From Alphaproteobacteria bacterium (GTDB lineage Bacteria > Pseudomonadota > Alphaproteobacteria > Caulobacterales > Maricaulaceae), in assembly GCA_030428405.1 (NCBI GenBank), contig JAUIEH010000028.1, positions 1 to 12,885 of the forward strand: a stretch of 12,885 nucleotides of DNA. Direction: 5' to 3'. Numbering within the stretch: position 1 is the stretch's first letter; every line of letters begins with the position of its first letter. Made by a program: the position numbers and the translations under genes. The notes below the pieces were generated by a model that made no database searches, was not told where the DNA came from, and worked only from the letters and a program-made list of their open reading frames with translations. This document shows, in pieces, positions 1-6,679 of this stretch.

Positions 1-146
1 GACTGAAGGCGTTGGGCCGCGTCCTAGCATGGCGCGCGCGCAGATGCGAAGCGCAACGGATCAAACACGCCCTGCGATGCGACGTCGCGCACGCGGCCGC
101 CGGCGCAGATGCGCAATCATGCGTGTTCAGATTGTCCGCGAAGCGG

Positions 147-280
147 ACGCCCGCCCGCATGCGAGGAGGAGCGGGCGGCCAGGAGGACAAAAGGGACGCC
201 CGCCCGCTTATGGGGAGGAGCGGGCGGCCAGGAGGACAAAAGGGACGCCCGCCCGCTTATGGGGAGGAGCGGGCGGGCGT
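147..280. repeat. Tandem 49-bp repeat array carrying three GC-rich hairpins
   Basis: Two near-identical 49-bp units lie head to tail (181-229 and 230-278, matching through 276), preceded by a partial, diverged copy (147-180). Each copy holds an inverted repeat around a 12-nt loop: arms 147-158/171-180, 196-207/220-229 and 245-256/269-280. The last is a perfect 12-bp stem (ACGCCCGCCCGC); the first two have one mismatch in the inner 10 bp. Read on the minus strand, loops carry TCCTCCCC or TCCTCCTC, and the spacers after two of the hairpins carry CCCTTTTGTCCTCC. The 49-bp period is not a multiple of 3, so open frames across the array are accidental. It could be a dispersed intergenic repeat, a set of terminators, or a small RNA with anti-Shine-Dalgarno loops. 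Confidence 0.9.
245..280 (-). terminator. Probable rho-independent terminator of the zinc-ribbon gene
   Basis: On the minus strand a perfect 12-bp GC stem (280-269 with 256-245, 12-nt loop) is followed by CCCTTTTG. It lies about 85 nt past the stop of the minus-strand gene at 366-641, where a terminator would be expected. The T-run is only four long and three bases from the stem, so it may be a weak terminator. The same hairpin is part of the repeat array. Confidence 0.5.
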
Positions 281-365
281 ATGAGCCACGGCGTCGACGG
301 GCTAGGGCGACGCGCGGGGCCGGCGTTTTGTGAAAGCGAGCGAACCGCTCGAGCGCGCGCGGCGC

Positions 366-641
366 TTACATGATTTGCGCGGGCGCTGCGTGTGTGGCGG
401 GGCCGTGATTGTGAGCCGGGCTCGTGCGCATCGGGCGCAGGCCGGCGAAATCATCGCGCATCGCGTCAAACATCGCGGCGCGGGCTTGTTCCTTGACCTC
501 GGACCAGGCGCCGAGCGTCTCACCGCAATCGCTGCAATGGGTGAGCGCCTCGTCATTGGCGGGCGCGTCGATCTCCAGGCGCGAGCCGCCGCAGACCGAG
601 CAGGTCATTGCAAGAGAAATGCTTTCAATCGTGGCGGCCAT
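366..641 (-). CDS. Small zinc-ribbon protein of unknown function
   Basis: A 91-residue protein with two CxxC pairs (C14/C17 and C36/C39), the layout of a zinc-ribbon knuckle. After the second pair comes a short charged helical stretch (about residues 47-66), then a low-complexity, His/Ala-rich tail ending at TAA. The ATG at 641 was chosen because GGGAG lies about nine bases upstream; the internal ATG at 608 has no such site. No family is recognised. Small cytoplasmic zinc ribbons of this kind are common in Alphaproteobacteria and are often guessed to bind nucleic acid or protein. It shares orientation with sspB, but a terminator lies between them, so it is probably transcribed alone. The residues after about 70 look poorly constrained. 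Confidence 0.72.
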   Translation of the reverse strand: MAATIESISLAMTCSVCGGSRLEIDAPANDEALTHCSDCGETLGAWSEVKEQARAAMFDAMRDDFAGLRPMRTSPAHNHGPATHAAPAQIM

Positions 642-698
642 GTCGCGTCTCCCGTCTCAGAACGTGGAGAGAACAAACCACAAACTTAACGCGGGATC

Positions 699-710
699 AA
701 CAAATTTGTT
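699..710. promoter_or_regulatory. 12-bp perfect AT-rich palindrome upstream of the zinc-ribbon gene
   Basis: AACAAATTTGTT is a perfect palindrome in an AT-rich stretch (about 661-770) that stands out from its GC-rich surroundings. It sits about 58 bp upstream of the start of the minus-strand zinc-ribbon gene, in its presumed promoter region, so an operator role is possible. No regulator can be named. Confidence 0.3.
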
Positions 711-761
711 CTCGTTTTATTTCACGCGTTGGAGCTTTCTTAATATATTGAAAAGTAACAG

Positions 762-806
762 AAAAAAAGGCTACGGCGCACGCTCGTCCACGCTTTGGGT
801 GCGCCG
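762..806 (-). terminator. Intrinsic terminator of sspB
   Basis: On the minus strand, CGGCGCAC (806-799) pairs perfectly with GTGCGCCG (781-774) around a 17-nt loop. The stem is followed by TAGCC and a run of seven T (768-762). It lies about 60 nt beyond the sspB stop, and it separates sspB from the zinc-ribbon gene in the same orientation. Confidence 0.75.
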
Positions 807-864
807 GGAGAACAAAAAAATTTAGGGACCGGAACCGGCGACCATGCGCGCGCAGCGGCGTCGT

Positions 865-1338
865 TCAGTCGGATTTTTTCCGGAACGCATCCAGGCTGAC
901 GACCGTGCCTGACTTGGGCGGAGCGTCGTCACCCTCGCCGTCGTCTTCGCCCGGCTCCAGGCGAGGCGGCGCGCCGCCCTCATCGGCTGGCTCAAAGCGC
1001 AGCACGAAATCCACCGATGGGTCGTGAAAGCCGATCAGCGCAGAAAACGGCACGCGCAGATATTTCGGTATGCCGCTGAATTTCAGCGTCACCTCGAAGC
1101 CTTCCTGATCGACGTCCAGGTCCCAGAACTGGTGCTCGAGCACGATGGTCATCTGCTCGGGAAACTGGCGGCGCAGATCTGCGTCGATATCCACGCCGGG
1201 CAGGCGCGTATCGAAGGTGAGATAGAAATGATGCGCACCGGGCAGACCGTCGCTTACGGCGATCTTGAGCGCTTGGCGAACGACGTCGCGCAGCGCTTCC
1301 TGCGCCAGATGTCGGTAGCCAATAATGTCTTCGGCCAT
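865..1338 (-). CDS. sspB: ClpXP adaptor protein SspB (alphaproteobacterial type)
   Basis: A 157-residue protein with the hallmarks of alphaproteobacterial SspB. The N-terminal helix (residues 5-28) leads into the GLPGAHHFYLTFDT strand (31-44), the MTIVLEHQFWDL core (63-74) and the VPFSALIGFHDPSVDF segment (96-111). An acidic, glycine-rich linker (about 118-142) leads to a C-terminal TVVSLDAFRKKSD, the place of the ClpX-docking motif. SspB binds ssrA-tagged proteins in the cytoplasm and hands them to ClpXP. The ATG at 1338 gives a normal family N-terminus; an in-frame GTG at 1350 would add four residues, and its AAGAGG is only three bases away. The matching tag RNA, ssrA, is in this window at about 6968-6680. 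Confidence 0.93.
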   Translation of the reverse strand: MAEDIIGYRHLAQEALRDVVRQALKIAVSDGLPGAHHFYLTFDTRLPGVDIDADLRRQFPEQMTIVLEHQFWDLDVDQEGFEVTLKFSGIPKYLRVPFSALIGFHDPSVDFVLRFEPADEGGAPPRLEPGEDDGEGDDAPPKSGTVVSLDAFRKKSD

Positions 1339-1371
1339 GAGTGAGAGCACGCGCCTCTTTGCGGATAAGCC

Positions 1372-1401
1372 GCTCAGCTATTGTGAGAGCAAGCGCTGAG
1401 C
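1372..1401. other. Inverted repeat in the sspB leader / divergent promoter region
   Basis: GCTCAGC (1372-1378) and GCTGAGC (1395-1401) are perfect inverted copies 16 bp apart, in the 164-bp gap between divergent sspB and the P450 gene. In the sspB transcript this could be a leader hairpin; as DNA it could be an operator. No promoter boxes stand out clearly here. Confidence 0.3.
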
Positions 1402-1502
1402 TTGTCGATGGGTTCCCCGCGAACCTCGCGCAGCGCGCGTTCGAACGCGGGCCTTGTTCACAAAGACATGCTTCCGACGCAATGGGCGCGTAGAAGAAAA
1501 AC

Positions 1503-2885
1503 ATGACCATGACCGAGACTGCGTCTGGCTTCCGAGCGCCCACCGTGCCCGCGCCTGATGATGTTCTGGAAGGCGTCGACGCCATCCGTGCGCTCTTGCG
1601 CAATCCCATCGAAGCCATGCCGCGCGCGCTGTTTCGCGAGCCATATCTGACGGCCCATCACGGCGGCAAACAGATTGTCTGGCTCGCCGATCCCGACGGC
1701 TTCGAGACCGTCTTGCGCGCCGAGGCCGACAATTTTCCGAAGAATTTCATCGAGCACCGCATGTTGGCCCCGGTTCTGGGCGAGGGGTTGTTGACGTCGG
1801 AGGGCGCACATTGGCGCTGGCAGCGACGTGCGGCCGCGCCTGAGTTTTCCCCGCGCCGCGTGCTCGCCTTCGCGCCCGTCTTTGCGGAGGCGGCCCGCGC
1901 GACTGCGGCGGAGTGGTCAGCGCTCGCCGACGGCGCCCGGCGCGATGTCGCCGCCGACATGCAGCGCGCGACCTTGAAGGCCATTTGTGAGTCCATGCTC
2001 TCGGGCGAGAGCGGCTTCGATCTCGAGCGCTTCGGCGCAGCGGTCACGCGCTATCTCGACACTTACGGCCGCTTGAGCTGGTTTGATGTTTTGCGCGTGC
2101 CGGCCTGGGCGCCGCGGCCGCGCTATCCGATGGGTTTTGCGGCGCTGCGCTATCTGCGCAAGGAGGCCAGGCGCGTCGTCTCCGAGCGCCGCGCGCGCGG
2201 GCCCGGCGACCCGCCCGACCTCTTAGACTTGTTGTTCGCGGCGCAAGACCCCGACACCGCGCGCGCGATGAGCGACGCCGAACTCGTCGACAATGTGCTC
2301 ACCATCGTGGACGCGGGCCATGAAACGACCGCGCTCGCGCTCACTTGGGCGCTTTATCTCTTAGCCTGCGATGAGGCGGCGCAAACCCGCGTGGCCGAAG
2401 AGGCGCGCGCCGTATTGGGCGACCGCGACGCCGGGCCGGACGATGTCGACAAGCTCGTCTTCACCAAGCAGGTCATCCAGGAATCCATGCGGCTTTATCC
2501 GCCTGTCGCCGCCATGGGGCGCAATGCGCTCGAGGATACTGTCGTCAGTGGCCTGAAGGTCGAGAAGGGCGCGCAAGTTCTGCTTGGCGTTTATCCCTTG
2601 CACCGCCACGAGCGCTGGTGGTCCGAGCCCGAAACATTCGAACCCGACCGGTTCTCGCCTGCGCGCAGCGAAGGCCGGCACAGATTTCAGTATGTGCCGT
2701 TCAGCGCGGGCCCGCGCATCTGCATCGGCGCGACATTCGCCATGGCCGAGGCGCAGATCATATTGGCGAGCCTGATGCGCGATTTCCGCATTGCTCCGGA
2801 CCCGGAGCACCGCATCTGGCCCGTCCTGCGCATCACCATGCGGCCGGAAGGCGGCATGCCGCTCTTCATTACACGGCGGAACTGA
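1503..2885 (+). CDS. Cytochrome P450 monooxygenase
   Basis: A 460-residue P450, the usual length for a soluble bacterial heme domain. All signature elements are present: the C-helix WxxxR (W104...R108), the I-helix oxygen-activation motif AGHETT (271-276), the K-helix ExxR (E327-R330), the PERF-type FEPDRF (379-384), and the heme-thiolate loop FSAGPRICIG (400-409) with axial cysteine C407. No transmembrane anchor is seen, so it should be cytoplasmic. The HETT motif and long C-helix region resemble fatty-acid/CYP102- or CYP110-like bacterial P450s more than camphor-type ones, but the substrate cannot be read. No ferredoxin or reductase gene is adjacent, so electrons must come from elsewhere. 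The start is ATG 1503, with a second in-frame ATG at 1509. The ribosome site is weak (AGAAGAAA). Confidence 0.96.
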   Translation: MTMTETASGFRAPTVPAPDDVLEGVDAIRALLRNPIEAMPRALFREPYLTAHHGGKQIVWLADPDGFETVLRAEADNFPKNFIEHRMLAPVLGEGLLTSEGAHWRWQRRAAAPEFSPRRVLAFAPVFAEAARATAAEWSALADGARRDVAADMQRATLKAICESMLSGESGFDLERFGAAVTRYLDTYGRLSWFDVLRVPAWAPRPRYPMGFAALRYLRKEARRVVSERRARGPGDPPDLLDLLFAAQDPDTARAMSDAELVDNVLTIVDAGHETTALALTWALYLLACDEAAQTRVAEEARAVLGDRDAGPDDVDKLVFTKQVIQESMRLYPPVAAMGRNALEDTVVSGLKVEKGAQVLLGVYPLHRHERWWSEPETFEPDRFSPARSEGRHRFQYVPFSAGPRICIGATFAMAEAQIILASLMRDFRIAPDPEHRIWPVLRITMRPEGGMPLFITRRN

Positions 2886-2914
2886 ACCCGGCGCGTGCGA
2901 CGGCCTTTAAGCGC

Positions 2915-3325
2915 TCAGGCGAATATCGCCAGCGCCATCATCACCAGACCGACCGCGCCGGCCGCCCAGGCGAGCGTGCGTATGACCGGCACGCCGATGG
3001 CGTAAATCGGCAGATAGACCGCACGCGCCACCGCGAACAACAACGCGCCGACGCCCACGCCCGCCTCGGAAACCCCGCCCGCCATGGCTGCGAGCACGAG
3101 CGCGAAAAAGATTGCGAGGTTCTCAAGGAAATTGCGCCAGGCCTTGCGCAGGCGCAGCCCCCAGGCGGCCTCGGCGGGCGCTGCGTTACGATTGCCCAGC
3201 GCTTCGCGCGGGCCGATGGCTTTTACGGTCCAGAGCCCGGTCGAAATTGCATGGCCAAACGCTACGATCGCAATGATCCCGAGCGCGATTTTCAGGTCTG
3301 ATTGAAGTGAAAAAATTGGCGACAT
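2915..3325 (-). CDS. MAPEG family membrane protein
   Basis: A 136-residue protein with four predicted membrane helices (about 12-34, 69-84, 90-108, 114-135), the size and topology of bacterial MAPEG proteins (Pfam PF01124). The polar segment RLRKAWRNFLENLAIFFAL (58-76) holds the family's conserved Arg and NFLEN elements. The ARAVYLPIYAIGVPVIRTLAW stretch before the last helix is typical of the bacterial branch. MAPEG members include glutathione-dependent transferases and peroxidases, but most short bacterial ones have no proven activity. ATG 3325 is preceded by a strong GGGGAGG nine bases upstream. The gene converges on the P450 gene with a 29-bp gap and no clear terminator between them. Confidence 0.9.
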   Translation of the reverse strand: MSPIFSLQSDLKIALGIIAIVAFGHAISTGLWTVKAIGPREALGNRNAAPAEAAWGLRLRKAWRNFLENLAIFFALVLAAMAGGVSEAGVGVGALLFAVARAVYLPIYAIGVPVIRTLAWAAGAVGLVMMALAIFA

Positions 3326-3954
3326 GTCTGTGTGCCTCCCCAGCTATTTGCGCCGAGCATAGGCCGATGGCGCACGGGAGGTAAGGCGGGGGCGTGGGAT
3401 GTCCTTCGATCACTTGACCATCATCGCGACAGTGAGGTGGACGGCGGTTCAGCACCTCCGCTTATCCCCACCCCCGCCGGTCACCCCCATACTCACCCGC
3501 GTCTCCGCTCATCGGCGGGCTTGCGGCTTCCGGGCGCGGGCGGGCGGGGGCGGCGCGCCGCGGGCTTTGCGAACCGGAACGCAAGGCGCTCGGAGGGCGC
3601 TCATCCAGGGGGCGGGGCACTATGACCCCGTCGGCAGGCAGACCGCGCCCAGGGCCTTAGCGGCGTGCGAGCGCCGTGCAGACCAGCGGACCCGTACCGG
3701 CGTCGCCTGGAGAGAAGTGCAAAAATCGTCATGCGCGGGGCGGTCGTGAATCGCCTTACCCGCCGGCGCCAAGCCGGCTCAAGCGATTGACGAACGCCCC
3801 GCGACCGCCGCTTTCGGGCGACGGATAATCCGTATACCCCGACCGGCGCGCCGGCGGGGATGTCGGCGCAGGCCTGATGCTTCACGCGCGACGCGCCTCC
3901 GTCGCGCTCACCGGCAATGCGCCGGGCCGCTGATCGCGCATGTGATCAGACCTG
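3326..3954. other. Gene-free stretch rich in inverted repeats
   Basis: I see no credible gene here; the open frames are Arg/Pro/Gly-rich and change frame often. The left part (3326-3540) is GC-rich with little structure. The right part is dense in inverted repeats. GCGGCGCGCCGC is at 3550-3561, a stem pairs 3561-3571 with 3580-3590, and a long nested hairpin spans 3734-3803. ACGGAT-A-ATCCGT lies at 3821-3833, CCCCG/CGGGG surround a CCGGCGCGCCGG palindrome at 3837-3859, and a perfect 8-bp stem lies at 3886-3907. I looked for RNase P RNA, SRP RNA and 6S RNA core motifs on both strands and did not find them. Confidence 0.6.
3734..3803. other. Long nested hairpin, candidate structured RNA or mobile repeat
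   Basis: CGCGGGGCG (3734-3742) pairs perfectly with 3795-3803. Inside, TCGT (3744-3747) pairs with ACGA (3790-3793), AATCGC (3749-3754) with GCGATT (3783-3788), and GCCGGC (3762-3767) with 3773-3778 around a five-base loop. That makes 25 base pairs in one coaxial fold with only single-base mismatches between the three outer helices. On the minus strand the stem is followed nine bases later by TTTTT (3725-3721), so a minus-strand small RNA ending there is the better orientation. No known RNA family is recognised. A REP/BIME-like palindromic element is the main alternative. Confidence 0.5.
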
Positions 3955-5286
3955 ATGCGGGGCGGCCCCATCCTTGTCACAGGCGCGGCGGCTCGGCAGC
4001 CTGATAGCGCCGTCGCTTATCAGGGCGGTGATTTGCAGCCGGCGCCGATCGAGCGTCATTGGTGTTGGATGCCCGTCGAGCTCAGTCCCAATCTCTCGCC
4101 CAAGATGGCGCAGGCCTGGCGGCGCTATTTCGATGAAATTGCAGCCTTGCAGAGGCTGATGTTCGAGCAGGCGTGGATGGACCATCCCCATGCGCAGGCC
4201 TCCGCCCATGTCTTGCTCTCGCAAGTGATGGCGGTGGGCTACAATCTCTCCGTTGCGCCGCGTCAGGACTTTCCGGTGTTTTACGACCATCTCTATTGCG
4301 AGCCGATGGTCTATAATTGGGGGCTCAAGACGCCGGACTTCGTCACGCGCTACGCCTTCGTGGACGGCGCGCGCAGCTATCGCATCTGGGGGCGACGAAA
4401 ATCCAGCGCCTGGCTCGAGTTCACCGCCTATGGGCGCTACATGACCGAGCCCTATGAGGACGTCACCCATCTGGGCGTCTATGATTTCGACGACTGGGGC
4501 GTCGGCGCGGATTCAACCTTTGAAATCATCGCCAGCGCACAGCCTCATGACGGCCCTTGGATCCGGCTCGATGCGTCATCGCCCAATAATGTCCTGCATC
4601 TGCGCGAACTGATTTACGACTGGGCGCGCGAAGAGACGCTCGAAATCCATATCGAGGCCATAGATGATGCGCCCGCGCGCATTTTCCGGTTCGACGATGA
4701 TCAGATGGCCAGGCGTCTCGACGGCGCGGCGCGTTTGATGCGCGTCATCATCGAGCGCTTCTCCATCGACGTGACCAACCGCATTCTGGACGCCGTCGGC
4801 AAAAACGCCTTTCACGTTGTCAATCTCGCGCCGCGTCACGGCACCAATCCGATTGCGGACTATGTCCAGGCGCTGTTCGACATCCAGCCCGATGAAGCGC
4901 TTGTCATCGAGACCGACATTCCCGATCCGAAATATTGGGGCGTCATGGCGGCGGACAGCTGGATGATGGCGACCGATTTCATCAGTCACCAGAGCAGCAT
5001 CAACGGCAAGCAGGCGCAGATTGACGAGGACGGCAAGTTCCGCGCCGTGATCAGCCTTGAGGATCCCGGCGTGCCCAACTGGCTCGACCCGATCGGCAAT
5101 CTCTTCGGCTATGTCATCTTCCGCTGGTACGGCGCGAAATCGGCCGTTCTTCCGACTGTGAAAAAGATTCCGGCGCGCGAACTGCGCCGCCATTTGCCGG
5201 CTTCAACGCCTGTCGTCACGCCGCAAGAGCGCGCTGAGCAGCTGCGCGAGCGCCGCCGTCAGGGCCTGAAGCGCTTTCATTATTGA
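3955..5286 (+). CDS. Protein with DUF1214-like C-terminal region, paired with a sulfotransferase
   Basis: A 443-residue protein without signal peptide or membrane helix. The C-terminal part contains DGKFRAVISLEDPGVPNWLD (359-378), which fits the end of DUF1214 domains, followed by an aromatic segment (IFRWY). The N-terminal half (about 50-130) is a Trp/Tyr-rich region preceding a RSYRIWGRRKSS element (about 139-150). The function is unknown; DUF1214-type proteins are often found near sulfotransferases and lipid- or steroid-metabolism genes. The ATG at 3955 gives the longest frame but has no clear ribosome site. The in-frame ATG at 4069 (MPVELSPN) would put the conserved part nearer the N-terminus and is a real alternative. 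It is 35 bp upstream of the sulfotransferase, on the same strand, so an operon is likely. Confidence 0.82.
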   Translation: MRGGPILVTGAAARQPDSAVAYQGGDLQPAPIERHWCWMPVELSPNLSPKMAQAWRRYFDEIAALQRLMFEQAWMDHPHAQASAHVLLSQVMAVGYNLSVAPRQDFPVFYDHLYCEPMVYNWGLKTPDFVTRYAFVDGARSYRIWGRRKSSAWLEFTAYGRYMTEPYEDVTHLGVYDFDDWGVGADSTFEIIASAQPHDGPWIRLDASSPNNVLHLRELIYDWAREETLEIHIEAIDDAPARIFRFDDDQMARRLDGAARLMRVIIERFSIDVTNRILDAVGKNAFHVVNLAPRHGTNPIADYVQALFDIQPDEALVIETDIPDPKYWGVMAADSWMMATDFISHQSSINGKQAQIDEDGKFRAVISLEDPGVPNWLDPIGNLFGYVIFRWYGAKSAVLPTVKKIPARELRRHLPASTPVVTPQERAEQLRERRRQGLKRFHY

Positions 5287-5307
5287 TCTGAACGAGAACG
5301 ACGTCGC

Positions 5308-5315
5308 GGGAGGAA
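5308..5315 (+). promoter_or_regulatory. Strong ribosome binding site deciding a GTG start
   Basis: GGGAGGAA sits six bases before the GTG at 5322. An ATG overlaps its end (5315-5317) but is out of frame and stops after seven codons, so the GTG is the sensible start of the sulfotransferase. Confidence 0.75.
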
Positions 5316-5321
5316 TGATAC

Positions 5322-6506
5322 GTGGATTTCGATGTTGACGGCTTGCTCGAAGAGGCGAAAAGCGCCGCGCAGCTTTCCGACTGGGGCGAGGCGCAAGGAT
5401 GGGGACTCTCCACGTTCCGGCGCGCGCTGGAAATCCAGGTGCATTCGATCGTCAACGATCGCGTTCTTTCAGATGAGGCGCGAACCAAGATCCGCAGCAA
5501 GCTGATCCGTCTTTTGTCGAACAGGCTGATGCTGGTCGAGGATCGGAAACGCTACGAAGACATCAGTGAACAGAAAATTGAGCGTCCAATCATCGTGCTT
5601 GGTCTTGCGCGCACGGGCTCGACGCTTATCCACGGCCTTCTGGCCGAGGACCCTGACGCGCTCGTCCCGCGCTATTGGGAATGCGAACTGCCCTCGACGC
5701 CGCCGCCGGGGCTCGCTGGTCGCGATGATCCGCGCATCGCGATCGTGTCGGCCGAACTCGAGAAGATGATCGAGGAGAGCCCGCTCGTCGCCGCCCAGCA
5801 CCCATATTACAAGACGCAAGGCGTCCACGTTCAGGCCGAATGCGGACATTTGCTCGAGATGACGTTCGCGAGCGTGTTCAACTGGGCCTATTTCGGCGCG
5901 GACCAGTCCTATGAGGACCTGCTGTTCGATCACGACTACGCCCGGACATGCATGGATTTCCACCGGAAATGCCTGCAGCACCTGCAGGTCGGACGCCCCG
6001 CGTCCGGGCGCTGGGTGTTGAAGGCGCCCGAGCACATGAAGCATTTGCGCGCTCTGATCGAACAATATCCCGACGCCTGCATCATCTGGACGCATCGTCC
6101 CGTCGTGCAGACCATCGCCTCGAACGCCAGCGTCACCGGCATAGTGAGAGCCGTAAACCGGCCGATGGACCGCAAGGGTTCGGCCCAGTCTTGCGTGCGG
6201 TTTTTGCGCCGCTGGATGGATGAGGCGCTGGTCGCGCGCGAATTGCTCGGCCCCGAGCAGTATTTCGATCTTCATTATCAGGACCTGATGCGCGATCCCA
6301 CCGGAACCGTCGCTGCGATCTATGAGCATTTCGACTTGCCGTTTACGGAGGAACATCCTGCGCGCATGTTGGCCTATCTTGATCAAAACCCGCACAGTGC
6401 GGCGGGCGATCACAAATATTCGCTCGAGGAACTCGGCCTTTCAGGCGATGTCATCGCTGATACGTTCAAGGACTATCGCGACGCCGTCGGCCTGTCGCTG
6501 AGCTGA
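5322..6506 (+). CDS. PAPS-dependent sulfotransferase (Sulfotransfer_3 family)
   Basis: A 394-residue cytoplasmic enzyme that should move a sulfuryl group from PAPS to an acceptor hydroxyl. The 5'-phosphosulfate loop is IVLGLARTGSTL (91-102), with Ala where many relatives have Pro. The 3'-phosphate site is in WVLKAPEHMKHL (231-242) and THRPVVQTIAS (257-267), where R259 and S267 keep the spacing of the Arg/Ser pair of known sulfotransferases. The later RDP (324-326) and the helical C-terminus fit the PF13469 family. The N-terminal helical region (1-85) is typical of its longer bacterial branch. The acceptor is unknown. It follows the DUF1214-like gene by 35 bp and starts at GTG behind GGGAGGAA. 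A 7-bp stem (6509-6515 with 6542-6548), without a T-run, follows the stop. Confidence 0.93.
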   Translation: MDFDVDGLLEEAKSAAQLSDWGEAQGWGLSTFRRALEIQVHSIVNDRVLSDEARTKIRSKLIRLLSNRLMLVEDRKRYEDISEQKIERPIIVLGLARTGSTLIHGLLAEDPDALVPRYWECELPSTPPPGLAGRDDPRIAIVSAELEKMIEESPLVAAQHPYYKTQGVHVQAECGHLLEMTFASVFNWAYFGADQSYEDLLFDHDYARTCMDFHRKCLQHLQVGRPASGRWVLKAPEHMKHLRALIEQYPDACIIWTHRPVVQTIASNASVTGIVRAVNRPMDRKGSAQSCVRFLRRWMDEALVARELLGPEQYFDLHYQDLMRDPTGTVAAIYEHFDLPFTEEHPARMLAYLDQNPHSAAGDHKYSLEELGLSGDVIADTFKDYRDAVGLSLS

Positions 6507-6508
6507 TT

Positions 6509-6548
6509 GTAGCGCTGCTGCGTCATGTGCGGTCGATACCGGCGCTAC
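6509..6548 (+). terminator. Stem-loop at the end of the sulfotransferase operon
   Basis: GTAGCGC (6509-6515) and GCGCTAC (6542-6548) form a perfect 7-bp stem just after the stop. A small inner hairpin GGT-CGAT-ACC lies at 6531-6540. No T-run follows, so this would need Rho or act as an mRNA 3' stabiliser. It faces the ssrA terminator coming from the other side. Confidence 0.35.
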
Positions 6549-6647
6549 GATTGCGAGCGCGCATAAGGCGGCGTGGCGCAGGCGCAGCGCCTGGTTCGCA
6601 AATAGCTGCGCGGGCGACGCACGTTTCGAGTGCTCGGTATGCGGAGG

Positions 6648-6679
6648 AAAAGTGGGGGCTTCTGTTGCCAGGCGCCCCC
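6648..6679 (-). terminator. Intrinsic terminator of ssrA
   Basis: On the minus strand GGGGGC (6679-6674) pairs with GCCCCC (6659-6654). The loop can close further as CTG-GCAA-CAG with a GNRA tetraloop. The stem is followed by AC and TTTT (6651-6648). It lies just beyond the last hairpin of the tmRNA coding piece. Confidence 0.75.

Noticed and set aside
147..280. CRISPR-like array
   Set aside because: The 49-bp units are directly abutting with no unique spacers, and each contains its own hairpin. No cas genes are near.
12..373. Open frames through the repeat array (up to 114 codons)
   Set aside because: The repeat period is not a multiple of three, so the same peptide appears in different frames. 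The composition is Arg/Gly-rich with no ribosome sites.
671..685. LexA-type SOS box upstream of the zinc-ribbon gene
   Set aside because: GAAC-N7-AAAC misses the alphaproteobacterial GAAC-N7-GAAC (GTTC-N7-GTTC) pattern, and the gene is not a known SOS member.
3601..3885. 94-codon minus-strand frame across the nested hairpin
   Set aside because: Very Arg-rich, crosses several perfect palindromes, and has no domain. The structure explains the sequence better than coding does.
3326..3954. RNase P RNA, SRP RNA or a tRNA in the gene-free stretch
   Set aside because: None of their core sequences (GAAAGTCCGG, GGAAGGAAGC, GGTTCGA with a cloverleaf) could be found on either strand.
4576..5193. 205-codon minus-strand frame opposite the DUF1214-like gene
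   Set aside because: A shadow frame. The plus-strand product has conserved family text over the same bases.
5469..6413. 314-codon minus-strand frame opposite the sulfotransferase
   Set aside because: The plus strand carries the sulfotransferase motifs in the right spacing and a strong ribosome site; the minus frame has no domain or ribosome site.
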